From Sipunculus nudus (taxonomy: Eukaryota > Annelida > Sipuncula > Golfingiida > Sipunculidae), in NCBI GenBank assembly GCA_026874595.1, contig CM049314.1, forward strand, positions 58,578,300-58,642,299: 64,000 bases of DNA. Direction: 5' to 3'. Below are positions 24,751 through 37,200 of the stretch, piece by piece (the first letter of the stretch is position 1; the number at the start of each line of letters is the position of its first letter). The notes under the pieces are model-generated. The model was given only the letters and a program-made list of their open reading frames with translations. It was not told where the DNA came from and did not search any database. The translations under genes and the position numbers were made by a program.

Positions 24751-25879
24751 CACTACACATAATGAACCAGATGCAGAGTGACTATGCTTGGCTTAACTGT
24801 AAAGAACCATTATCCGTTATGCAACTGAGTTTCTCTAGGGATCGAACCTGTAGGCTATCAAATTATTGTACAGTTTATAAAATGTTAACTTGACTAAAAA
24901 GTTCTTAACCCCTGGATTAGAGTTTGATGCGATTTATCTATAATGCAGTAAAGAGGAAAGCTACGATTATCAATGGGTAAGACAAGAATCGATCCGAATT
25001 TTAAAAGGATATAACAAAAATAAACAAAATCTAACAAATTTGTTGCACAAAATCGAACACGTTTTTATATTTTTTTCAAATGTTTTTAATAGTCTCTCTA
25101 GATATTGCAGATAAATAAACAGAGCGGTTGATGCTATATTATATAAATACATGTAAACTTCTTCTTATCAAACATCAGACTGAATAGTAGGATGGCTATA
25201 ACTCAAACAGTGGTGAACGTCCAGACAGAAAAATTGAAAAACTACCGAACAGCAAACTAATTAAAAAACCGCGGTCAGATATTTTGCCATTTTCTCGTCA
25301 GATGGCAGCAAGGCCTGATTACCGGGATGCTTGCAAAATGATAACGCTGTTTTCAGATTTCACCATAGTATCATCTTAAATATTCAGTAGGGTTTTTCTA
25401 ATAGTCGTTGTTCAAAGAAAAATCCTCAACAACATAAACACTGTCTTTATAATTTAAGGTATCTTTGCAATTCAAACTTTTAAACCTAAACCATTCCGAA
25501 TCAAATAATATAAACGACGCAGCAATTGAACTGAATGAAGTAGCACAATAGGGTGTTATGTGTATATTGCAGGCTTGAAAGTTCCATGTTTCAAGTGCTT
25601 TAGGGACAAGTATAACAATATAATATCTTCAATATATATTTTTATTGCGTCTTTGATCCAGTTTTACTCAGGATTATACACAAGTTTAATTATTCACATA
25701 TGATTCTAGTCATAGTCTTTCAGGTTTAATATCACATCGATCATCATATGGAAATACAAAAGAGTATTTCATGGGTTATCGTTCCTGTAGTAGGCAAGTA
25801 TGGACACTCAATATTCTGTGTCATGTATTTTTATAGAGTCAGATGATGGCTTTTTTGTATGTTTTAAAGGGTTACGGTA
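24751..25879. other. No feature seen
   Basis: AT-rich sequence, no recognisable gene or repeat on either strand. Confidence 0.4.
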
Positions 25880-26110
25880 GGTGCAGATGCACGCCTTGAT
25901 ACAGTCATGGACAGTCGAGAGGTAACACGCTCGGCTTTCTCCGCTTGCGCCCCGAGTTCGATTACCGGCGTGGCAATAAGAGCGGGTTGTAGTTGCCAGT
26001 CCGAGGCCGGTGGTATATGCTCTGGTTTCCTCACCGCAGCTTCAAACCTTTACCGTACGCAGCAACATAAGCCGCGGAGAGTGCCTAGATAGGTTATAAT
26101 AAATATCTGT
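25880..26110 (+). mobile_element. tRNA-derived SINE, family 1, second copy
   Basis: The head has an A-box-like segment (CAGTCGAGAGGTAACACGCTC) and a B-box-like CGAGTTCGATTACC about 40 bases later. The body has GGCGTGGCAATAAGAGCGGG, CCAGTCCGAGGC and CTGGTTTCCTCACC, and the tail TTATAATAAATATCTGTA. Shares its layout with 17,155-17,400. Confidence 0.7.
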
Positions 26111-26317
26111 ATAATCAATGTAATATATAAAATGTTTATATTTTTTATTATATATTCAATATATCTAAACGCGCAATTTACAAAATATAATAACGTGTAT
26201 ATTTTCTTATTTATATTTTCATGATTTAACATCAAAGCAGTATTTGTTCCCATGTTTGTAAATTAACAAGTAGCTTTCGTTGTATCTGTGTTCTTGTAAG
26301 TAAAGAAATTATATAAC

Positions 26318-26740
26318 CGGATTCTGTGGCTAAGGGGTAGAACATAGGGCTCAAAGCCGGGAGATCGTGAGTTCGAATGTCAGCCAAGTCTGTGAGATAT
26401 TTCAGGGTCAGCCCCCACCCAGGGTGAGCGCTCTGCAGGTTTCATGGGAAGGCCGTGCCCAACGACCATGTTTCACCCACAAACGAGTGTGTCTTTCGGG
26501 GGTTTCTCGGTGTTATGATCGATCGAACTAGCAGTGAGGGGATGACACACACCCAGAAGCCACAGGAGTGATACACCGAGTCTGGTTGACGCCATAATTA
26601 TCGCGTGTAAGCCCCTGTAAAGTAGTCGGAAACCAGAATTGAATCCTGCAGATGAACATAATACTTGGTTAAGCCAGCATTAAAAAAAATTGGAGGCGGT
26701 TACCTCCACCCACCTCCAAAATAAAACTTTAAAAAATGGA
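26318..26740 (+). mobile_element. tRNA-derived SINE, family 2, plus-strand copy
   Basis: A box GTGGCTAAGGGGTAGAAC, B box GAGTTCGAATGTC, then GCGCTCTGCAGGTTTCATGG, GGAAGGCCGTGCCCAACG and GGTTTCTCGGTG. All have counterparts in the minus-strand copy at 4,640-4,880. The 3' end holds GTAAGCCCCTGTAAAGTAG and an A-run, then GGAGGCGGTTACCTCC, a motif repeated at about 28,050. Confidence 0.8.
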
Positions 26741-27069
26741 AAAAAGAAGACTATTTTGTAATGTGTAAGATATATGTTTAACATATTTAAGACTGATAAA
26801 AATTCGACTTAAGTTCAGAACTTTAAAGTAAGTCAGAGGAGCTTCAGTTGGTGGGGGTCGCGTTCATTCTCGTTTGTGTGTGTGTCCGTTTATGTGTTTG
26901 TTCAAAACATTAAAAAGTCAAAACGAATCCCATAACATTTTAAGGTCACCTCGGGAATGGGCCTATGAAAACTTGATGAGATTTTGGTTTTGTGAGGCTC
27001 ATAACCGGGACTTCCAAGAACATTGACAAATGTGCAGTCACAAACGTAGTTATAAACATGGGAATATGG
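26741..27069. other. No feature seen
   Basis: AT-rich sequence with a short TG run near 26,877. Nothing else recognised. Confidence 0.4.
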
Positions 27070-27267
27070 TTAAATAAGTAAATTCAAACACTTGTTTGGG
27101 AACTTTTGCACCAATGGATCAGCGTTTATTCTGTGAATAAGTGAATGAAAATACGGGTTGTGGAGTACACCCACATTGAGGGCCATCCACATGGCGGAGT
27201 CCTTAATTCCTGAAGATGCATATTTGTAGTTTTGTCTTCCAGGCTTCGACGCCCTGAAAAGTACATG
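27070..27267 (-). CDS. Possible terminal exon of an unidentified gene
   Basis: On the minus strand a clean acceptor (CATTATTGCAG) is followed by an open frame of 65 codons ending in TAA. It contains SKPGRQNYKYASSGIKD and MWMALNVGVLHNP. Composition is less biased than in the chance frames nearby, and the acceptor falls in phase. I do not recognise the family and could not find upstream exons. It lies on the same strand as the C1q gene but 3.6 kb beyond that gene's stop. It could equally be a transposon relic or chance. Confidence 0.25.
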   Translation of the reverse strand, partial: HVLFRASKPGRQNYKYASSGIKDSAMWMALNVGVLHNPYFHSLIHRINADPLVQKFPNKCLNLLI

Positions 27268-27289
27268 CTGCAATAATGACAAAAGTAAA

Positions 27290-29750
27290 CCTCAAATTAT
27301 AATTTTTTTTAAATTGTTCGTGCTGGATTCATATTCAATCATTTTAATAAGGTGAAAACCATATATAATTCGTGTCTTACATTAATTTATACTAAATATC
27401 TAATATTATCAATATGTTTATACAGTTTGCTGAGATTCGATGGGTATTTCTTTAATCTATTCATACATGTATATCTACACGAATGCGTATTTATATGCAA
27501 CATTTTACCAAGAATAGCCGGCATCTTTATTAGGGGAATTAACATATCTTTTATTTGTTATTTTTGTTAGAGGCATAAGCAAAATAGGACGGTGTTATAA
27601 CTTCAACCATGGAAGACCAAAACTATCAAAAAATCTTATTATGTAATTATGTTTGCGGTATTTGCTGCAATACAAATACTGTATTATGTTTGTGTTTGTT
27701 CAAATATGATTACGACGAGTTCACAAAATTTGGTCACATTAGCGTGACGATATATTCAATTATGACTTTTTTGGTGATACTTTTTACACAATTTCACCGA
27801 ATTCCGTGGATATCGGGTGGAGCCCCATATCGCACATACGTTTAGAGAGACGCTCACCAGAGAGACACGCTCGCCGGATGACCACATCCATGACCTGCAG
27901 GTGCGATAGATGCAGGGCTTGGGTGACACTTGAATGTAAAATAAAATGACAAGAAGCGTATGTTTCCTCCCTGTCATGTAGTCCCAAACCGACATATAAA
28001 AATTTAAATACATAGCATAAGAATCAGATAAGTAAGCATTAAAAGAACGGAGGCGGTTACCTCCGGTAAAATGTATGCTACACGGTAAAATTTCAGTTCC
28101 TACTGGTCCCTCAAGATGCAGTGATTGGCATCTTTAGACTGCTGTCAGAGATTACTCCACCACATCAAAATTGATTGGGGAATATCCACTGTTTCAGATC
28201 ACCATTTCGAAAAGTAAATTCTTTGTGTTATTTACGTAAAATTATTTTACTATCTCTTCTGGAATTTTCATTTTAGCTTCAATCTATAGATATGTTATGT
28301 TAAAGAGAAGGTGTCACGCGCTTTGATGGTGTGTTTGAGTCTTTACTTAGTATAGTTAACAATAGAATTAACATTTTGCGGCAATTGGTTTTTTTTTGTC
28401 ATAGATTGTTAGGTTATCCTAATATTTTGCGTATGCAGCTTGATTGGTCTCATGGCATTTATATTATTTTTTTTCTATTTCAAACAAGCATCCTTTCCGC
28501 TTAAGTACATGGGACCTCACAGAGGATATAGTCTGAACAGTTGGTGTTCATGAAAAGAGTAAGAAAAAAATTTGAAAACAAATTGTGGCTATTTACTCAG
28601 AATCATTTCCTTAATGATAATCTACTTCAAACGTGGATATCAACACTTTTTTATTCTTACCTGCAGCCATGAGTTGAAGATTCGTATTTATTTTCCAATA
28701 ATATGTATATCATCACACGTTATACACTACCTTTAGCTGGGGACAAACGTTTTAGAGAAAAACGATCTCGGCTTATATCTTCAGTTCAAGAGGTGAGCAG
28801 AGGTCCGGATCACACAGCGACAATTCCCAATAAAAAAAGTGTAAGACACATGAAAGAAGAAACATGGAGTAATCACTTTTTTTTTTATTTTGCGTCACGA
28901 ATAGAGCCCGGTGCAATTTTTTTCCAACGCGCAAGAGTAGGAAAAAGGTTTTTTAACTGGCAGGGTAGGCCATGGCCCCACCAATATCTTTGGCAAACAA
29001 GGATTAAAAAACCACATAGTTTCCGTTAGCCTAAAATGTAAAGACTCGATCGACGATCCATCTATGATGGATTGGGAGGGTACACCATTTTGTATTTTGA
29101 GGGACCTTTTACTGAAATACCAGTGATTGTTGTGCGATAGAGAAGCAATCTTATATTCATATAAAGAAATAAACTTAATATGTATCAACTTTATCAACGA
29201 TATATCACCCTTCTACTAGCATGCGCCTGTAAATGTTTTAATCCTTTGTACTCCCGGAGTTCATTTGTTTCCGTCCTTCCATGAGGGAGTCGCAATGTCC
29301 GACGGAGACGAAGCAGTATCTGATTTCATTCAGAGTAAGTGCCCATACTATCTCACATACTGATCATTCGGCTAAAGTGTTGGTCCCAGCGGAGTCTTAA
29401 CATCTGTATCAATGATAATAGGGGGTGGGGGAGTGTGTGTGTCGGGGGGGGGGGGGGTTACTGAATTCCTCACGCTACACAAGGCATATACGTGTCTGAC
29501 GGTTTGCATGGATCCGTGTAAACTTGCATTGTATAAATTGTTCCCGCCAGGGGCTGGAGCGCTTGAAACTGGTTTACATTTTCTCAGCGCTGTAGACTTA
29601 TTTAAAACAAGGTTCCCCACAACCGGGTCTCATACCAACCGACAATATTAGGCTTCATCGTCTGAAGATGAAAACACGCTGTGCGCATGACTTTCCCTGT
29701 GGTACAGAATAACTACTAAAAAAAATGCCTAAAAAATAGTTCATTATAAT
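27290..29750. other. Long stretch with no supported gene
   Basis: Two kilobases and more of mostly AT-rich DNA. Open frames here (for example 28,703-29,029 on the plus strand and 28,895-29,197 on the minus) have no recognisable domains and overlap one another. A G-run occurs at about 29,443-29,457. Confidence 0.4.
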
Positions 29751-29753
29751 AAA

Positions 29754-29757
<4 letters not shown>

Positions 29758-29817
<60 letters not shown>
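29758..29817. repeat. (TC)n-(TA)n microsatellite
   Basis: TC dinucleotides followed directly by TA dinucleotides, the same arrangement as at 337-418. Confidence 0.97.
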
Positions 29818-29819
<2 letters not shown>

Positions 29820-29829
29820 AATTATATGT

Positions 29830-30870
29830 GTGTATACAAGAAGTGAAAGTGCTAGGTACACTGCGTGACACACGGGTTCCATTTAATAAATTAGGTCCAT
29901 CAACGACCAAGCAAAAAAAATCTGTGTGAAAAATTAGGATGTGGGTTGATCAGTGTTGCTTTTTTCATTATTTCATGTCTGTGTACACTATTCATACGTG
30001 TGTGTATATATTAAAATTGACAAACATGCGTTATGTTGGAATCGCTCATGATGCCATAAATTACTTAGTTGCCAAGGCATTAGGTATTCTGTTATATGAG
30101 ATGTAAAAAAATGTATACATACAGCCCAAGCCGGCATAAGAATCACAATGAATTGTCTTGCATGGTTGCTGATTAACGATACAGGATTTGGTACTTATCT
30201 CGAGATTTCTAAATATATATCGAGATATTGAGATATTGATTTTTTCTTGAGATATTTTCGCGCCCTCGAAACAAGTTTAGATATTTAGAACATAATTTCC
30301 TCTTTCCCAGCAATTTATTGCACAGCCTTTGATAAGGAAACCCCATCAAAGAAAGAAATAGAAAGATTTAAGGAAAAATACCACTACTTCATGGTGAACT
30401 GGAAATGAGATGGTTAATATGTATATATTTTTAAATTGTTTATCTGATTTAGATTTGTAGACTGGTTATCTTGGATATAGTCCTAGACAGTTGTCCGTTC
30501 GATAGCGGGGCAAGATTCATTACTGTTACTTGTAATTCGGACTGTCGGCGTGATAGCCTTTGCAACCGCCGGACCATAAGGTTATGTCGTGTTTCAAGTG
30601 TATGAAAAAAAATACCTGAAAAGAATGGTAACGCAGAACTGGGTTCCTTTGGATAGGAAGGGAAGTATATAAAACAAATAAAGTAAATGATTTTCCGAGG
30701 AGCTATTTAAGCCTTGCCGGAATAAAACGGACCTTGTAAATATATAACACAACATAGAGACAAACAAAAGTTAAATACATAATGAACTACAGGCTACATT
30801 AAAATTTCCAAATGAAAATCATTTAGAGATAAAAATATTCCAACAGCTGAGGAAGATTAAGGTCTTTTTA
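29830..30870. other. No feature seen; downstream flank of C1q gene
   Basis: AT-rich sequence. A GAGATAT-rich patch at about 30,200-30,255 is the only structure. No convincing polyadenylation signal was fixed for the minus-strand gene; a TTTATT (AATAAA on the minus strand) overlaps the stop codon at 30,868-30,873. Confidence 0.4.
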
Positions 30871-30871
30871 T

Positions 30872-31066
30872 TTATGCGAACATGTAAAACCCTAGAAAGT
30901 TGATGTCTCTTGACGTGTCACCTGTGTATGCCCTTCCTTCTGCCCTCACTCTGATAGTCTCGCCCGCTGAACATTCGACAATCATCGACTTGCTCACAGT
31001 TTCGAAGCTCCCTGGTAAGTTAAAACGAACTCCCCCGACAAATTCGTTATTCTTCATTACAAGGAG
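30872..31066 (-). CDS. C1q gene terminal exon, 195 bp
   Basis: Acceptor TTTACTTTCAG; encodes 64 residues and a TAA stop. It begins LLVMKNNEFVGGVRF and ends FLGFYMFA, the last strands of domain 3. The phase-0 junction joins it to the previous exon at ...FAPFG. Confidence 0.9.
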   Translation of the reverse strand, partial: LLVMKNNEFVGGVRFNLPGSFETVSKSMIVECSAGETIRVRAEGRAYTGDTSRDINFLGFYMFA

Positions 31067-34000
31067 CTGAAAGTAAAGGATAAAAATATGATAAATGTTC
31101 ACAAAAACCTCTTGAGGTGCTTTGATAAATGTTTTAATATTTTCTCGCGTTGCTTGATAAGTGTTTGAATATTCTGTTTTACTATTTTGAAAACAGTTTA
31201 AATATTATTTCGCAGTGCTTTGATAATTTTTCATAAATTTCCTCGTGGTGATTTAATAAATGTATAAATATTTGCTTTTGGTGTTCTGATAAATATTAGA
31301 CAAGGCCTACAGGCAAGATACGAACCTGTGCAATGGGATATACATCAGGTATAATGCTTCCATGCTTGACAGTATCTATTGAAGTATATGTGTGACATGT
31401 GTATGTACAATGCAAGCACTGAACAATTTGAACCCGAGTGCATGCACCAATTACACGAGAATCACTGATGAAATACTGGAATAGGTGCACACAAAACAAA
31501 AATGAACGTGAGTGGAAACACCAGTCTTTTATACGAGAAAGCATTAAGGATGTATGGATTTAAACAATTTCAGGCTTCACACAACACTCCCGCTATGTGC
31601 ACAGATTCAGGGAACAACTTGATACAGGTAGTCGAAAGCAAATACGTGTATCCGCCAAAATCAAAGTAGTACAGGTGAAGTATGGCATGGATTGAGTGGT
31701 AAGGTAAAATATTTCAGTTTGATGGATGTCTTCCACGTAAACATGATTGTAGGTTGCACCCCAATAGCCTATACTGCAAGTCAATCCTGAGAAAAAAAGG
31801 GAATTCAACAAAAACGGAAAGGTAAGTGGCGCCATCTGTCTTGTTTATTTGAAAACTTTCTCAGACGGATGAACATGCCAAATGTCAGACCAATACCTTT
31901 ATCGACTCTTGAGAAATTGGCAATTTTCACCCAAAGTATATGTATGGATGGACGCCACAGGAGAGCCTACGCAGCTAATATATGTGAATAATAACTAAAT
32001 TCAGTCTCCATAATTCAGCCAAATATCATTCATGTGGAACCATTAAAGACAATTATTATAAGAATTATTGTGGGGATTATTCCTGTAAAATATTAAACAA
32101 ATTTGCTTCAGTGGCGTCAAACGAAAAACGGTTTGCAGGTTTATAGCTCATAACGGAAGTTACAGCTAATCGGTTAAGTTCAGCTAACTCAGCTAACTCA
32201 GCCAAAAATCACTGAACTAAAACCATTTTTACAAACTTGAACTATCAACATCTGAGGATAATTAATATGTAAGATAAAATGCTTCCCAGATAAGTCAATG
32301 GATGATAAAATAGTGATTTCGGTTTATATTATATAGGTTGGAAAGGAAGAGTGTCCTGAAAGAAGGCCAGTCTAGATAGGTCATGCGTCCTGCCCCGATA
32401 TCACCTCAATATGTCCCAAATCTAATGTTAACACACACACACACACAATCACACACACACACACACACATATATATCTATATTTATAGATATATATATAT
32501 ATATTGTCAACACTTCCCCCGATGTGCCCCCTTATTATCCCCGTTGTTGTGACAATATGAGGTCGGGACACAAGGGGTGATGCGGAAGAGTGGCCTCACC
32601 CCGAATGGCGCAAATTCTGATGTCACCCCGCTGATGTGCACGTAGTAGAGACCAGTGAAGGCACAGACTGCTTGGTTCTCCTGCCAGGCCCCGCCCTCGT
32701 TCACTTCGGTGTGATCAAATACTAGAGGGTCTTGGTTTGACGTCACCGGACTTCCGCGAAAAACGGACCAGGCCGTACGGATAGGTCGCTGTGTGCTGTA
32801 CTGGAAGCCCCCAAAAGTCGTCAGAAAATTACTGTTGGAAAAGCCTTCGTATTCAGAATACAACTGGACTGTATCGCCTGCGAACATGCTCAGCATTATG
32901 GACCTCTGGAAGCTGTCCACGTCGACTGCGACGTCGGGATGCCTGTGTACACGATACACATCAACACCATTTATCCGTAAATGCAGGTCTGCCCTGTTCC
33001 CTGCTGCAACCCCTGTTGAGAAGGTGAAATAATAGATCCCCGTGTCGGGTACTGTGAAGGTATTGGTGTTGTAATTCCATGCCCCGATGCTATCTGCAAA
33101 TATCGTATCAAACATGACCTGACCAGAGGTGAAATTTGTGCTCTTGCCCACCGAAAACCCTACCGTCGTTTGCATCAGTCCGGATAGAGACAGCGTTCCC
33201 CATGATGTGGCGAGGGTGTCCACGGAACTCATCAGTCTTGGCCCATCAGATCTGATGGACAGTTGGTCGTAGTAGTTGAACGAAGTGATGAAGTCTTTTC
33301 CCATCACGGACTCGTCGAAAGTATCACCCGATGCATCACGATAAATGGCGGTCATGGTGGTGGTTCCTCGCTGAAGCTTGTAATTTGTTAAGCTGTTTCC
33401 GGGATGCCCAGCTGACAAACTAATGAGATACAGGCCCGAATAAGGAATGGTCAGCCTCCACGTGTCCTGGTTTAAGTGACCGCCGCTGTTGATTACGAGT
33501 GCATCAAAGTTAGCCGGATCCCTGGCACCGTCATGAGAGTAAATGTTGGCGGCAAAGGAGGCCTGGTCTGTAAGAATAGTTAAAATGCTTATAATCACAT
33601 GCGAAATGTGTATATTAAGCGTCTCATTCACTATGCTAAACAATGAGCTCAAAAGAATGTTAGCAGCCTCTACAACAATATCAGAAAATACAGATACAGC
33701 ATTAACACAAAGCAGAAAATTATTAAATACATCTACGATGAACTTTCTTAGATATCAAAGGTACTTAGCCAAATCGTGTATGTTGTAATGTAAAACTCTG
33801 GCTTTTATCGAATTTCCATAAATTTTTGCAAACATGCTTCCATTCAAAACTTTGGACCATTATGTAACTTAAAATCGATGGTTGCACATTTCTTCCGCCA
33901 TGTAGGATAATTGGCGTCCACATTAAACCCTGGTCAATGGCTTTTCGGATTATGAGGTCAGTCTGTAGTTTTACGCCATTACATAGATAAATTTGCCAAT

Positions 34001-34190
34001 TCATTACTAGAGGGTGCAACTGGAGGATGAAATTAATACCTAAGTTAGCAGCAAAACCATTTAATTACTCTAAATATAAGCTTCCAAATAACACACATTT
34101 AAAGCAAAAAAAAACAAAGAAAATCCTATTGGATTCGAGATTACCATGGGATATATGCATAAATACATATGTAAATTAACTGATAAATGA

Positions 34191-34240
<50 letters not shown>

Positions 34241-37200
34241 AAATGACAATATAATTAATGTAACGGCTAATAGGTTAACAATAAGAAATTATTTCTCATA
34301 TGATGTTTTTAAAAAACCTTCTAAAATATTAAGTTCTCCCAATATGAATAATGCATCTTCGTGCTGATAAGTGAAAATATTATTTTATACAAGAGTATGT
34401 TATTTTGATCACATTTTTATATTCTTAAATCTGAAATACAGTGCTTTAAGGTGTTCTAATTTAAGCAAATTGTCACCTAAATTATGTATGATTAATAAGT
34501 CGGTGGCACAAATCGATTCTACTAAAAAGTAGGTCTACCATAGAGGTAACACAGAAAGGTTTCCTGCTGAGGATTATGGCATTGTTCTTTGTTTAGTGCT
34601 GAGTGATATTTTGCCCCCGTTTATCCCACCCTCATCACGCGGCGCGTTATACACTACAGTGGCCCCAGATTTCCATCGCTTTTAAAATTGTTTTAGCAAG
34701 TTTTTTTTCAGGATTTCAACACAAAGGTAAGTAAAAATGCAATAATACATAATATAATGTAGACGGACAATGCGATATCACGCTCTCATTGGTCGGATCT
34801 GGTTTTGAAAAAGCAGAAAATGATTAAATTATGCCCAGAATTATAACCTAGTTGTAGAAAATATTCTGTCAACGTCTTATTTTGACATCTATTTCCATGA
34901 TTGCTAGCTTACCGCACTAATATGCTGATGATATGCATATAGAAAAAAATAGTTCCTTTTTACAATATTTATTCAATTTTAATGCTTTAGTTAGAAAGAC
35001 AAGTTCGCTGATAACCGAGACTATTACCCTCACAGTCAGCCTAAGGCTTTGGCTGTTTTCGTTAAGATTTGCAGCAAATGCACGGTTAGCAACTCAATAG
35101 ATCAACAGAAAGCTTCGGGACTTGTGGCTTTCTGCGAATACAAAGTAAATTCAAGTCCAGACCCAAGTCCTACATCTCTAATTGAATAATGCTTATTCCA
35201 TTTTTTTTTCTTTAAATTGTGAAGAATACTAAAGAAAGTGGATCTTTTAACTACCACTCTCAACCAACTATTTTTAAATTAATACATACACGTACGCATC
35301 CTACCATGCATTAAACATATTTTAAACTTGTTCGGTACATTTTACACTATAAGTAAATTCTAACATGGATAACAATGGTGACATTCTTATGTGTGACACA
35401 GTTATTATATATGTCATATCGAAAGAAGTTCCAAGTTTAGCTTTCTCGGAGCGTGCCATATTGGATACCACAGTGGCACGACCCCATATTACTATATGAG
35501 AAAGCAATAACCTTCTCTTGCCTATATTGCCTGCTTTCGAGATATGCTTCCAAGGCCGTGATTACACCAGTCAGTTGTCATTTAATTTTGGCTGGTTAGC
35601 CTAAGTGATGTCGTAATACAAGTCATACGAAGGAATGTACTGCAGTAGTCTTCCATCCTGTCGCATTGATATCGTGGTAGACAGTCATTTATCTTCAAAT
35701 TAGGCTTCTACGAATGACGCATTTACTCAAATGAATACTTGTAAACTCGCATCCAAAACTTAAAATCCTTCTCCATGGTAACGAGCCATTTTCTAAATCG
35801 CCTACAAGTTGGCTCTCAACCAGTAACCCGCGTGAGCCATGGTTGCATTCAGGCTTGCAAAAATGCAGAGGGATTTACAAATATGATGACTTAAAACAAT
35901 ATTTTTCTCGCACATGGTAGGTCATGATAGAAAGTGTGCTTAAAAGCAAAATATTTGATTTGTTTTTGTCAAATGACAGCGTACTTGTAGTCCATGAGGG
36001 ATTGTCAAAAATGACGAAAATATTTGCATCATCATAGTCTCACTCTGATGCTAGTACGCTTGTCGTAGACTCTGCAATGTCAGAGAGCCAAAAATTAGAT
36101 AATAATCCCCAGAAGCTAAGAAAAGTTACAAGAATAAACCAGACCAGGAACTCAGTGTGAAGTCTTACGATTAATCCTCAGTTATATTGTACCCCCCCCC
36201 TCCCCCCCCCCCCCCCAATCAAGTGCCTTGCAGAACGGCTATATTTACTTTCGAAAGAAAAATCGCCAAATTGCAATCAATACACACTGGCGGAACAGAT
36301 TTTAACTAGAATGCTTTGTTTTTGCACTTGCAAAACAGATCCCCCCCCCCCCGGCCGATTTCGGCAGATTTGACCTTGAAGTTGACAGAGAAGGTCACCG
36401 GGTTTCCAACTCGTCCTAGATTTTCATAGGAACAATCAATGGTTTTAATTTGGGAGGAAAACAAGCAGCCCTTCAAATGTTAACCCTTTCACAATATATC
36501 CTACAGACGAGGGCGACAGACGAATGACGACGACAGATGACGACGGCACTGAAAACAACATGTCTCTCCTAGGGAGACATAATTATTCCATACAGTTAAG
36601 TTATAAATACTTGCCAATTGGAGGTGGTGCGGTAGTCGTTGTTTCCGGGAATGTCCCTAAAACAATAAATATAATTACAGACTATATTGTTCATGTCAGA
36701 TAAACAATGTCAAATTGAATGCGTTTACACTTATATAAATAATACATTACAAGGAAACTTTAACTTCATATATTTCCTTTCAATGCGAATGTGCAGGACA
36801 GAATGAAATAGCGTGATGTAAGGGTTGACCATATATAGAATTTCATTTCTAAACTAGCCCTTTTTTTAGCCAGAGGGCTCCAGTTCGGCAGTTTGGTATA
36901 CCCAGTAAGTTGTTGGTGACTAATACGGGCAAACGAAAACCAATAAACAAATGACATAAATGAAGGTTCAGCTTTGGTTTTTGGACAAAGTAGACAACTT
37001 GCGCTAAAAATGACCAATACTACATTTTCCCAAAATTCTCTTTAAACATAGAAGCAAAGTCTTCATTGGTATACATATATTTAAAACACCTAACCAAAAT
37101 TCCAGACAACATTCAATATGTTCCACATAACAAGTTTTTATTCCAATTAAAATATCGGTTGTACAAAATGAATAAATAAATAAAAAAAATAATGTTTGCT

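Noticed and set aside
26318-26420. Possible functional tRNA gene
   Set aside because: Only the A and B boxes are tRNA-like; arms do not pair and the sequence continues into a SINE body shared with another copy.
28703-29197. Overlapping open frames of 108 (plus) and 100 (minus) codons
   Set aside because: They overlap on opposite strands, show no recognisable motifs or splice-supported structure, and include homopolymer-coded runs.
32791-33032. Plus-strand open frames opposite the C1q exon
   Set aside because: Antisense to a well-supported coding exon and without motifs.
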